Shown piece after piece: positions 1 through 5,218 of a stretch of 5,348 nt of DNA; positions within the stretch are counted from its first letter, which is position 1, and every line of letters begins with the position of its first letter. Origin of the DNA: Acidobacteriota bacterium. Lineage in GTDB: Bacteria; Planctomycetota; Phycisphaerae; WQYP01; JAJZKJ01. The stretch spans positions 1 through 5,348 of the forward strand of contig JAJZKJ010000194.1 of assembly GCA_021804195.1 (NCBI GenBank), read 5' to 3'. The notes under the pieces are model-generated. The model was given only the letters and a program-made list of their open reading frames with translations. It was not told where the DNA came from and made no database searches. The position numbers and the translations under genes were made by a program.

Positions 1-444
1 GGGGTAGGGGGGGGCTGTGCCGAGAGGGTAGATTGAGAAAGTAGAAAGTTGAGCGCGCGGCGCGTGGCGGCGCGGGCGGGGTATTTACTTGTCAAATATG
101 TGCGCTGCCGAGGCAGGCTCGGTCGCATGTTGTGTTTGTAGGCGGTACATGGGGCGGCTGCGCCGCGAGCGCCGGTGAGCGGTGGAGCAATGGATGGAGA
201 GAGTCGTAAGCAGGCGGTGGGAGCCGGGCAGCCGCGCTACTCCGGCTGTACGCCATCCGAACCCCGGCTTACAATCCCGAAGTTGCGTGCTCGGACTCGC
301 GCGGCGGCCATGGGGCCGCGACCGCGGCATGGCCGCGTTGGCGGCAAATACACTCCCGCCGAGATGCCACGGGGCCGGTCGAAATTGGCCCGCCGCGGCT
401 GCACAGCATAGTTAGGCCTCGCCATAAACGATAAGGAATCCGCG
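1..444. other. GC-rich upstream region without a convincing gene
   Basis: I see no supportable coding region here. The open frames on both strands are rich in Arg, Pro and Ala, lack ribosome binding sites and overlap one another, as expected from high GC alone. What is visible: runs of G at 1-14, a purine-rich stretch containing two tandem copies of AGAAAGT (36-49), a small AT-rich dyad TATTT/AAATA at 82-98, a small GCGGC/GCCGC hairpin near 153-165, a possible -10 box TACAAT at 270-275 without a clear -35, the strong stem-loop at 304-336, and the heptamer GTTAGGC at 411-417. The promoter of the downstream gene is probably in here but I cannot place it with confidence. Confidence 0.6.
304..336 (+). 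other. Strong GC-rich stem-loop upstream of the HEPN/Toprim gene
   Basis: Two stacked perfect stems are visible. The outer arms are GCGGCCAT (304-311) and ATGGCCGC (329-336). The inner arms are GCCGCG (315-320) and CGCGGC (323-328), with a GGG bulge on the left side and a very tight loop. No T-run follows, so it is not a simple intrinsic terminator in the plus direction. It lies about 110 nt before the start of the next gene and would be part of its mRNA leader if transcription begins near 270-285. Role unknown; it could be a leader structure, a protein-binding dyad or the remnant of an upstream terminator. Confidence 0.6.
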
Positions 445-1740
445 ATGGGTGCGTATTGGACGCTTTCGGTGCATGGCCTTAGCCTTTTGGAGGGCGAGAA
501 TTACATAAACGGAGAAATCTTGCAATTGTTCCGCCGGGAGGACGCGAGGATCGATCACGCGCGCGCAGACGCCGCCCAGGTGGACGAATATGGCAAGTAT
601 GAATACGTTAGCAACGTCGCCGAGATGCGGGAACGGCTCGACTTGATGGGCTTCACTATCGGCCGTGCCGCCGGGGACTTTGAGGCGGGACGCCAGTTGG
701 AGCTTGATGATCGCGCTAGCCAAAGGTCCCGATACACGAAATTCCTCCGCGCATATTCTTTCGACAAATGGCTTTCAACGTTCAGGCGGCTTCTGCGCCA
801 CGGCAAATTTCCGGATGTCGAGGGCAGACATCCGCGCTCGCTTTCCGTGCAGCAGTTCATATGCAATCGCAAGCACGACGCCCTTGTCGGTTTCTTCCAT
901 TCTGACCCACGCTCCGTCTTGCGCGGGTGCCTGCAGGCGGCACCCGCGGGATGGCCAGTCAGGCTTGACCTTGTGGACCTGGTGAACGCCGGATACCTCG
1001 ACGGCGACCAAGGCGAATACGTACGGCTCACAGACGCGGCGATGGAATACTCGCTCACCTCGCCGTTCGTCATCCTGACCGAAGGCACCTTCGACGCATG
1101 GGTGCTGCAGCGCACCCTTGTGCTGGTTTACCCCCACCTCACGGACCTGTTCACCTTCATGGATTTCGACTCATCCATCGCGCCCGGCGGGGCGGGTCAC
1201 TTGGTCACGACCATCAAGGCGTTTATTGGTAGCGGAATTAAGAACCGTATTCTTGCCGTTTTCGATAACGACACCGCCGCGCATGCCGCCCTGCGCGGAT
1301 TGACCGGCATTGCAATTCCACCCAATATAAATTGGTGCACGTTACCGAACCTTGCCCGCCTCCGCAGCCACCCCACAGTGGGGCCGCAGGGCCAGCAAGC
1401 GGCAGATATTAACGGAAGGGCATGCAGCATCGAACTTTTCTTCGGCCCGGATATCGTGGGGCGGGGAAAAAAACGCAAAGTGGTTCGCTGGAAAAGCTAC
1501 GATAACGCCATGCGCCAGTACCAAGGGGAAGTGGACGACAAAGGAACGCTCCAGAAAAAGTTTCGCGAGAAAGTAAAATCAGCAACACCAGCGATGCTCA
1601 TTTCCGATCCTGCGTGGGCGGATATACGATACCTCTGGGCCTACCTGAGGGGACAGGCACAGGCGATTGGCCTCAAGATGCTCCAGACGAGCAGCCGACC
1701 CGCCTCCATGGGCGCTGGTATTTTTTGGCATGTCGAGTAA
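445..1740 (+). CDS. HEPN/Toprim domain protein, putative defence-associated nuclease
   Basis: The 431-aa protein matches from memory the family annotated as HEPN/Toprim N-terminal domain proteins, whose members start with a similar Met-Gly-x-Tyr-x-x-Leu-Ser block. The N-terminal part (about 1-200) would hold the HEPN-like helical region. An R114-x4-H119 pattern is present but I cannot prove it is the catalytic HEPN motif. The Toprim part spans roughly 205-300: ILTEG (210-214) supplies the acidic Glu213, and AVFDNDTAA (271-279) supplies the Asp274/Asp276 pair typical of Toprim metal binding; FMDFD (238-242) is another conserved-looking acidic patch. Later blocks such as ACSIELFFG (326-334) and the Trp-Lys-x-Tyr and Tyr-Gln-Gly-Glu stretch (349-362) also agree with the family. 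The start is supported by AAGGA at 433-437, 7 nt before ATG. No signal peptide or membrane segment is seen, so it should be cytoplasmic. HEPN domains are often RNases and Toprim domains cut or handle DNA; the actual target is not known from sequence. It stands alone, with a terminator-like region after it. Confidence 0.82.
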   Translation: MGAYWTLSVHGLSLLEGENYINGEILQLFRREDARIDHARADAAQVDEYGKYEYVSNVAEMRERLDLMGFTIGRAAGDFEAGRQLELDDRASQRSRYTKFLRAYSFDKWLSTFRRLLRHGKFPDVEGRHPRSLSVQQFICNRKHDALVGFFHSDPRSVLRGCLQAAPAGWPVRLDLVDLVNAGYLDGDQGEYVRLTDAAMEYSLTSPFVILTEGTFDAWVLQRTLVLVYPHLTDLFTFMDFDSSIAPGGAGHLVTTIKAFIGSGIKNRILAVFDNDTAAHAALRGLTGIAIPPNINWCTLPNLARLRSHPTVGPQGQQAADINGRACSIELFFGPDIVGRGKKRKVVRWKSYDNAMRQYQGEVDDKGTLQKKFREKVKSATPAMLISDPAWADIRYLWAYLRGQAQAIGLKMLQTSSRPASMGAGIFWHVE

Positions 1741-1752
1741 TCACCGTCTGCA

Positions 1753-1780
1753 CGGCCAGCCCTCGATGAAAAGCTGGCCG
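1753..1780 (+). other. Stem-loop just after the HEPN/Toprim stop codon
   Basis: Perfect 8-bp arms CGGCCAGC (1753-1760) and GCTGGCCG (1773-1780) enclose a 12-nt loop, starting 12 nt after the stop codon. The position suits a 3'-end or mRNA-stabilising structure. No U-run follows (the next bases are GCCAAAAG), so I do not call it an intrinsic terminator. Confidence 0.55.
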
Positions 1781-1895
1781 GCCAAAAGAATATCTATGCG
1801 TTGGCATCGCAGTGTAACGCTAACCCGACTTTCGCACTTTGCGCTCGATTTCCGGAATTTTCCCGATTTTTTCAGCCTTGGTTGCAAACCAATGC

Positions 1896-1944
1896 GGTTT
1901 TGCCTCTCAAAACCTTTGTGGTGAAGACCTACCGTCTTTTTTTT
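1896..1944 (+). terminator. Possible intrinsic terminator with two hairpins and a T8 run
   Basis: A perfect 7-bp stem GGTTTTG (1896-1902) / CAAAACC (1908-1914) is followed by a shorter stem AAGAC (1924-1928) / GTCTT (1934-1938) that runs directly into a T-run (1937-1944). The second stem is weak (5 bp plus a possible G-U), so strength is uncertain. The left arm GGTTTTGC (1896-1903) can alternatively pair with GCAAACC at 1884-1890 with one bulged base, giving mutually exclusive folds. It may end the HEPN/Toprim transcript about 200 nt after its stop, or be the 3' end of a small RNA transcribed from this stretch. Confidence 0.4.
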
Positions 1945-2014
1945 GTTGCAGTGATTTGCGATAGTGCCGGGCATCGCGACTTGCGGGGCGCAAGACATGG
2001 GCCAGGCGTTGTGG

Positions 2015-2065
2015 GTTTGCAGGGCCGGTAGCGCATTGCATGTAAAAATAACAAGATGTTACCGG
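2015..2065 (+). repeat. 51-bp direct repeat, copy 1 (imperfect dyad)
   Basis: This segment matches 4641-4691 at 49 of 51 positions; the differences are C/G at 2020 versus 4646 and A/G at 2051 versus 4677. Inside it, a 41-bp core (2025-2065) begins CCGGTA and ends TACCGG. The core arms are 15 bp with partial complementarity around an AT-rich 11-bp centre (ATGTAAAAATA). As RNA, the outer nine positions of each arm pair fully when G-U pairs are counted. In this copy the inner stem is reduced to TTG/CAA. It lies 274 bp after the HEPN/Toprim stop codon. Confidence 0.9.
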
Positions 2066-2210
2066 TGGGAGATTTAGCCTTGCCATCGAGGCTCCGCACG
2101 TTTGGCAACCGCAGCAAAGCTGACGAAAGCGGCCTAAAAACTTCCGCGCGCCTCAAAGAAATTAATGGGTTGCGGCAAAGGGCGAGGCGGTTACTGTTTG
2201 GGTCAGACGT

Positions 2211-2244
2211 TGTTGTCGCGGTGTTGTCGCGGTGTTGTCTGCGG
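2211..2244 (+). repeat. Short tandem repeat, 11-bp unit, three copies
   Basis: The unit TGTTGTCGCGG occurs at 2211-2221 and 2222-2232 exactly, followed by a third copy at 2233-2244 with one inserted T. It sits in the geneless interval between repeat copy 1 and the bidirectional terminator. No function is evident; it may be a slippage product or a set of short protein-binding sites. Confidence 0.75.
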
Positions 2245-2332
2245 TTGGCCGAGGCGACCTACCGCGTCCGAGGCCGAATTTTGGATTCGATTTTAGGGCC
2301 GGGAGGCAAAACATGTAGTGAAAACTTTTTTG

Positions 2333-2370
2333 CAAAAACGGCCTTGGCGCTAGCGCCAGGGCTATTTTTG
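2333..2370. terminator. Strong bidirectional intrinsic terminator
   Basis: A GC-rich hairpin at 2341-2362 contains the perfect palindrome TGGCGCTAGCGCCA (2344-2357) extended by GCC/GGC and a T-G pair. It is flanked on the left by CAAAAA (2333-2338) and on the right by TTTTTG (2365-2370), so a T-run follows the hairpin on either strand. This is the clearest terminator in the window. No recognised gene ends beside it on either strand: the nearest plus-strand gene ends 600 bp earlier, and no minus-strand gene ends from the right. It would insulate the HNH-TPR promoter from upstream transcription. Confidence 0.8.
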
Positions 2371-2520
2371 CCGCGTAATTCCGTAACTTGGGCTAACTGC
2401 CGTTCTGGTGGTTCCATCCATGTTGCGCTCTTACTCAGTTATCCAAAGAAGAGGCTGCCGCAGTTAATTTTTGGCGGTCAATGGTTGTTGCCGCGGCAAT
2501 ATGGAGGAGGATAAGAGGGG

Positions 2521-2631
2521 ATGTCTGGAATCCGGGATGGTCTGTCTGGGCGGCGACCACACACGCAATATTGCAGGCAAGGTTCCGGACGACCTTCGCC
2601 GAAAATGGTAACTTCGGCCGTGGTACAATAG
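2521..2631 (+). CDS. Possible 36-codon leader ORF with a strong Shine-Dalgarno
   Basis: An ATG at 2521 is preceded by GGAGGAGG (2503-2510) and by AGAGGGG directly before it. The reading frame runs 36 codons to a TAG at 2629-2631, inside the -10 box of the proposed HNH-TPR promoter. The peptide is Arg, Ser and Gly rich, has no hydrophobic segment and resembles nothing I know. The purine-rich site could be a chance occurrence; I list it only because its match to the anti-Shine-Dalgarno sequence is the best in the window. Confidence 0.15.
   Translation: MSGIRDGLSGRRPHTQYCRQGSGRPSPKMVTSAVVQ
2621..2629 (+). promoter_or_regulatory. Candidate extended -10 promoter for the HNH-TPR gene
   Basis: TGG followed by TACAAT fits the extended -10 form TGn-TAnnnT, which can work without a good -35 box; none is visible 16-18 nt upstream. 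Transcription would start near 2636, at the base of the folded leader, about 80 nt before the ATG. Confidence 0.4.
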
Positions 2632-2695
2632 CCACCGCGGCCCGCCACCCGCCGAGTCATCCGGTTAGCGGGCGGGCCGGCACGGGTATCGTGGC
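2631..2695 (+). other. Folded GC-rich 5' leader of the HNH-TPR mRNA
   Basis: Outer arms GCCAC (2631-2635) and GTGGC (2691-2695) enclose a long stem. Its left side, 2638-2652 (CGGCCCGCC then ACCCGC), pairs with GCGGGCGGGCCG at 2668-2679, leaving a 3-base bulge and a 15-nt loop (2653-2667). The Shine-Dalgarno (about 2704-2710) lies just outside the structure. No T-run follows, so this is not a terminator. It may control translation or mRNA stability, or act as a DNA dyad. I do not recognise a riboswitch class in it. Confidence 0.55.
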
Positions 2696-2716
2696 TCAAG
2701 CAGAAAGGGGTGCCAA

Positions 2717-4636
2717 ATGCCATCCAACCACTCGCGCTCAGCCATTCCCGTCGCGCTTAAACGGCGAGTGCGAGAAAGATGTGGTTATGGATGCGTGATG
2801 TGCGGAAAGCCCATTTGCGAATACCACCACATCGTCGGCTATAAAATCTCGGTTGGACACATAGAGGAAGACATCACCATGCTCTGCGATGGCTGCCATA
2901 GAAAGGCAACCAATAACGTCTTCTCGGTCGAGGAAATCCGCCGTGCCAACTCTGATCCCGCCAATAAGAATCGACATAACCATTTTAGCACCCCTGACCG
3001 GTTTTGGCATAGCCACCACCCACAATGTTGGATTAGCCTTGGTAGCAATTCGGTAGTGGCAACCAGCCATGGCGATGGGTACGTCATCGTGCTCGCGATG
3101 GACGGAAATCCGATCTTAAGCCTCACCCGCGAGGCCAACTACTGGCTCCTTAACCTCAGGCTATTTGACGAGCGGGATCAGCCTCTGCTCCTCATAAGAA
3201 ACAACGAATTGTCCTACCGCGTTTCCGACGTTGGGGACATTGATTACCAAGGTGGGCGGCTTAGCATACGCCGGCAAGGGACGATCGCCTTCCGGGCCAC
3301 TTTTTCTCCCCCGACACTCGTCCTGGAGGAAGCTGACTTCTGGTGGAACGGAATTCATTTTGTTATAAGAGACGGAAACCTCAGCAGCGCCGGCGGCCGC
3401 CGCTTGTTTCAAGGTAATACGATCGTGAGCCAGCTCGGAGATTTCCAGGTGGCTTTTCTGGCGGGGCGAAATCCTAACCTTTGCTCCGCCTTGTTCACCT
3501 TCCCACAGCCGGTCCGCCAAGTCAACGGCAATGGGTTGGATGAGCGAGCAGTCCCTATTAAGGAATGGGTGGCGGAGCCTGGCGACCCGCCGCTAGTAGC
3601 CCCGGATCACGTCGCCATCCAGCAAGGCCCCCGGCCGGATCGGCCGACAGCACCCATTTTCGCGAGTGCGCCAACGCCGGCCCCCCAAGCCCCGTCAATG
3701 GCCAACTGCCTATTCATTGGGGGTTCACGGCGCGAGCCAACCCTAGGCCACACTGCTTCCGACCCGCCGCCTTACTGCCGCCTCCCCTCGACGATTATCG
3801 CCGAAAGCAATTCCCTATTTCTTGAGGAGCCGCTCGCCGAACGCATCGCGCAATATTATCTTACTTGCGGCCTCGGTTACAGTGCGGCTGGCTACGGGTC
3901 CAAGGCCATCGCGCTTTATACCATGGCCGCCAAGGTGGCTGGGGCCTCGCCATCCACCTTGGCTTGGGCCATACTTAACCGCGGCACCATCCGGTTGCGG
4001 ACAGGTGACGCGGGTGCCGCGGCCAGCGATTTCGACGAAGCCGCGTTAATACCGGGCATCCCGGACAGCTTGGTGGCAGAGGCTCGCTACCGTGCGGCGC
4101 GGGCTCTTCGCAACCCGGAAACATTGACCTCATCTATCAATCGTTTCGAGGCTCTGCTCACCGCCACGAACATCGATCCCTTCTTGAGGGCGAACACCCT
4201 GATCGCCCATGGCATCGCCCAAAGCATGCGGGGTAGGTACGACCTTGAGTTGGAAGACGTTGCCCAAGTCATCGGGATGGAAGGAGCAACCGCCGAACAG
4301 AAGGCACACGCAAGATACAATCAAGCAACAGTTCACGCAGAGCAAGGCAGCTTTGCCGCCGCCCTTGCCGAATACACCGCTTTAGCCGACGAGCCCCGAA
4401 CCCCAAACGGCCAGAGGGCCAAGGCGGCACTCGCTTGCGGCAGGCTATTGACCCATTTGTGCAGGCGATCGGAGGCGGCCGCCCGCTACGAGAGTGTCGT
4501 CGCAATGGCGGGAATCGATCCTGATTTTACGGATCAAGCCGTCGCAGAAATTCAATATCTTCGACTGGATAACCTGCGCTCGTGGCCCGCGCGCAGCGAC
4601 AGCCGGGAGGCCGGAATTGGCATTTGGCCCGCTTGA
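2717..4636 (+). CDS. HNH endonuclease with C-terminal TPR-like repeats
   Basis: A 639-aa protein in three parts. Residues 12-70 form an HNH nuclease: zinc ligands Cys26/Cys29 and Cys57/Cys60, the EYHHIV block (35-40) with His37/His38, and Cys-Asp-Gly-Cys-His ending at His61. All key residues of the fold are present, so it should be active on nucleic acid. Residues about 95-270 are rich in alternating hydrophobic, Gly and Trp residues and look mainly beta; similar regions follow HNH domains in some uncharacterised proteins, possibly a sensing or substrate module. Residues 285-350 are a Pro/Ala-rich linker. Residues 375-610 contain about six helical pairs with the spacing and small-residue pattern of tetratricopeptide repeats (best at 412-445, 526-558 and 563-597), suggesting protein binding or oligomerisation. 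No signal peptide or transmembrane helix. AAAGGGG (2704-2710) lies 6 nt before the ATG, supporting this start. The gene has its own promoter and leader and ends 4 bp before repeat copy 2. HNH fusions of this kind are often defence effectors; that role is inference. Confidence 0.85.
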   Translation: MPSNHSRSAIPVALKRRVRERCGYGCVMCGKPICEYHHIVGYKISVGHIEEDITMLCDGCHRKATNNVFSVEEIRRANSDPANKNRHNHFSTPDRFWHSHHPQCWISLGSNSVVATSHGDGYVIVLAMDGNPILSLTREANYWLLNLRLFDERDQPLLLIRNNELSYRVSDVGDIDYQGGRLSIRRQGTIAFRATFSPPTLVLEEADFWWNGIHFVIRDGNLSSAGGRRLFQGNTIVSQLGDFQVAFLAGRNPNLCSALFTFPQPVRQVNGNGLDERAVPIKEWVAEPGDPPLVAPDHVAIQQGPRPDRPTAPIFASAPTPAPQAPSMANCLFIGGSRREPTLGHTASDPPPYCRLPSTIIAESNSLFLEEPLAERIAQYYLTCGLGYSAAGYGSKAIALYTMAAKVAGASPSTLAWAILNRGTIRLRTGDAGAAASDFDEAALIPGIPDSLVAEARYRAARALRNPETLTSSINRFEALLTATNIDPFLRANTLIAHGIAQSMRGRYDLELEDVAQVIGMEGATAEQKAHARYNQATVHAEQGSFAAALAEYTALADEPRTPNGQRAKAALACGRLLTHLCRRSEAAARYESVVAMAGIDPDFTDQAVAEIQYLRLDNLRSWPARSDSREAGIGIWPA

Positions 4637-4640
4637 CAGT

Positions 4641-4691
4641 GTTTGGAGGGCCGGTAGCGCATTGCATGTAAAAATAGCAAGATGTTACCGG
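4641..4691 (+). repeat. 51-bp direct repeat, copy 2 (imperfect dyad)
   Basis: Near-identical to 2015-2065 (49/51), offset by 2,626 bp. It begins 4 bp after the HNH-TPR stop codon. In this copy the 41-bp core (4651-4691) has a better inner stem than copy 1: TTGC (4662-4665) pairs with GCAA (4677-4680) around the 11-nt centre, and CCGGTAGCG (4651-4659) pairs with TGTTACCGG (4683-4691) if G-U pairs count. No T-run follows on either strand, so it is not an ordinary terminator. Similarity stops sharply at both edges. Confidence 0.9.
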
Positions 4692-4758
4692 CTCGCGATG
4701 CGGGCGCAATCGGAACCACCGGTGTGAATTGGGCAGCCGCAATGTTACGCAGCGTCGC

Positions 4759-5118
4759 TCATTTCGCGCGGTGCTTTGCTTTGCCGGCTGGCGGCATTTC
4801 GATCTGCAGGGTGCGGCCGAGGGCGGCGGCGATTTTTTGCAGCATCGAGAGAGAATGTCCCGCGTAATCAGCATCTTCGAGTCGGGCAATCACCGGCTGG
4901 CGGGTGCCAATCAGGGCGGCAAGCTCGGCCTGGGTAAGGCCGGCGTCGGCCCGCGCAACGTAAATGAGTTGGGCCACGCGGGCATTGGTGCGACTGGCCT
5001 CAATGCTTTGAAGCAAAGAAGGGTCGTCCCCGGCCATACGGTTCAAAATCGCGACGGCATCGCTGCTGCGCTTAGCTTGTACGCCACCTTGGCTTTGATG
5101 TCGGCTCTTTATCATCAT
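4759..5118 (-). CDS. XRE-family helix-turn-helix regulator, solitary HigA-like antitoxin
   Basis: A 119-aa cytoplasmic DNA-binding protein. Residues about 47-104 form a Cro/C1-type helix-turn-helix: TQAELAALIG (62-71), then the recognition helix around RQPVIARLED (73-82) and the block GHSLSMLQKIAAAL (87-100). This sequence style is typical of antitoxins of HigBA-type pairs. I place the start at the ATG at 5118: GGAG (minus strand, 5126-5129) lies 7 nt upstream. The longer frame starting at 5214 would begin inside the promoter; a second ATG directly follows at 5115. The usual HigB/RelE toxin would precede the gene, but upstream there is only a 100-bp gap and then the end of a permease gene; downstream there is also no toxin-sized frame. 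It is therefore either an orphan antitoxin or a plain regulator. It converges on the HNH-TPR gene and may regulate its own promoter. Confidence 0.85.
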   Translation of the reverse strand: MMIKSRHQSQGGVQAKRSSDAVAILNRMAGDDPSLLQSIEASRTNARVAQLIYVARADAGLTQAELAALIGTRQPVIARLEDADYAGHSLSMLQKIAAALGRTLQIEMPPAGKAKHRAK

Positions 5119-5185
5119 AAGGTTGCTCCGCAATAGTATGGCATCAAGTATCTCGCGTGAGTGTCTACCGGCATATAACAATTTT

Positions 5186-5214
5186 ATTATATTCCCGGCC
5201 AAAATCCTTGGCAC
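5186..5214 (-). promoter_or_regulatory. Promoter of the XRE regulator gene
   Basis: On the minus strand, GTGCCA (5214-5209; four of six bases match TTGACA) and TATAAT (5191-5186, a perfect -10) are separated by 17 bp in an AT-rich setting. Transcription would start near 5179, leaving a leader of about 60 nt before the ATG at 5118. The promoter starts only 4 bp after the permease stop codon. Autoregulation by the XRE protein is likely from family behaviour, but I see no clear operator palindrome. Confidence 0.65.
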
Positions 5215-5218
5215 CGCC

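Larger units (their letters stand above)
1741..2716. other. Long 976-bp interval without a convincing gene
   Basis: Open frames of 75-152 codons exist on both strands but none has a family I recognise, a good ribosome binding site or plausible composition, and the longest (2056-2514) starts inside the 51-bp repeat and runs through a terminator palindrome. The interval instead holds regulatory and repeat structure: a hairpin at 1753-1780, a relatively AT-rich stretch (about 1790-1960) with hairpins and a T-run, repeat copy 1 (2015-2065), an 11-bp tandem repeat (2211-2244), a bidirectional terminator (2333-2370), a perfect 12-bp palindrome TTGCCGCGGCAA (2488-2499), and the promoter and leader of the HNH-TPR gene. 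An unannotated small RNA or a decayed gene could be present. Confidence 0.6.

Noticed and set aside
90..95. TTGACA on the minus strand as a -35 box
   Set aside because: The expected -10 position (about 67-72) is pure GC, and no minus-strand gene lies to the left.
85..425. Several overlapping 60-80 codon frames on both strands
   Set aside because: High-GC artefacts: Arg/Pro/Ala-rich, mutually overlapping, no ribosome binding sites and no recognisable domains.
1741..1998. 85-codon open frame on the minus strand
   Set aside because: Basic, Cys- and Arg-rich composition with no family resemblance, and it spans the hairpins and the T-run; probably chance in a noncoding stretch.
2015..2065. The repeat as a canonical integron attC or XerCD dif site
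   Set aside because: The ends lack RYYYAAC and GTTRRRY, and the spacing between the partial arms is much longer than the 6-8 bp of a dif site. Only a structural analogy remains.
2056..2514. 152-codon open frame on the plus strand
   Set aside because: It starts inside the 51-bp repeat, has no ribosome binding site, runs through the 11-bp tandem repeat and the terminator palindrome, and its product resembles no family.
4742..4753. ATGTTACGCAGC, a 12-base match to part of the class 1 integron attI1 region as I remember it
   Set aside because: No GTTAGGC core site, cassette boundary or integrase follows; an isolated match of this length is not enough.
4729..5136. 135-codon plus-strand frame opposite the XRE regulator
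   Set aside because: It is the antisense shadow of the well-supported minus-strand helix-turn-helix gene.
5163..5170. GCCGGTAG-like octamer on the minus strand resembling the start of the 51-bp repeat
   Set aside because: Similarity ends after eight bases and there is no second arm, so it is not a third copy.
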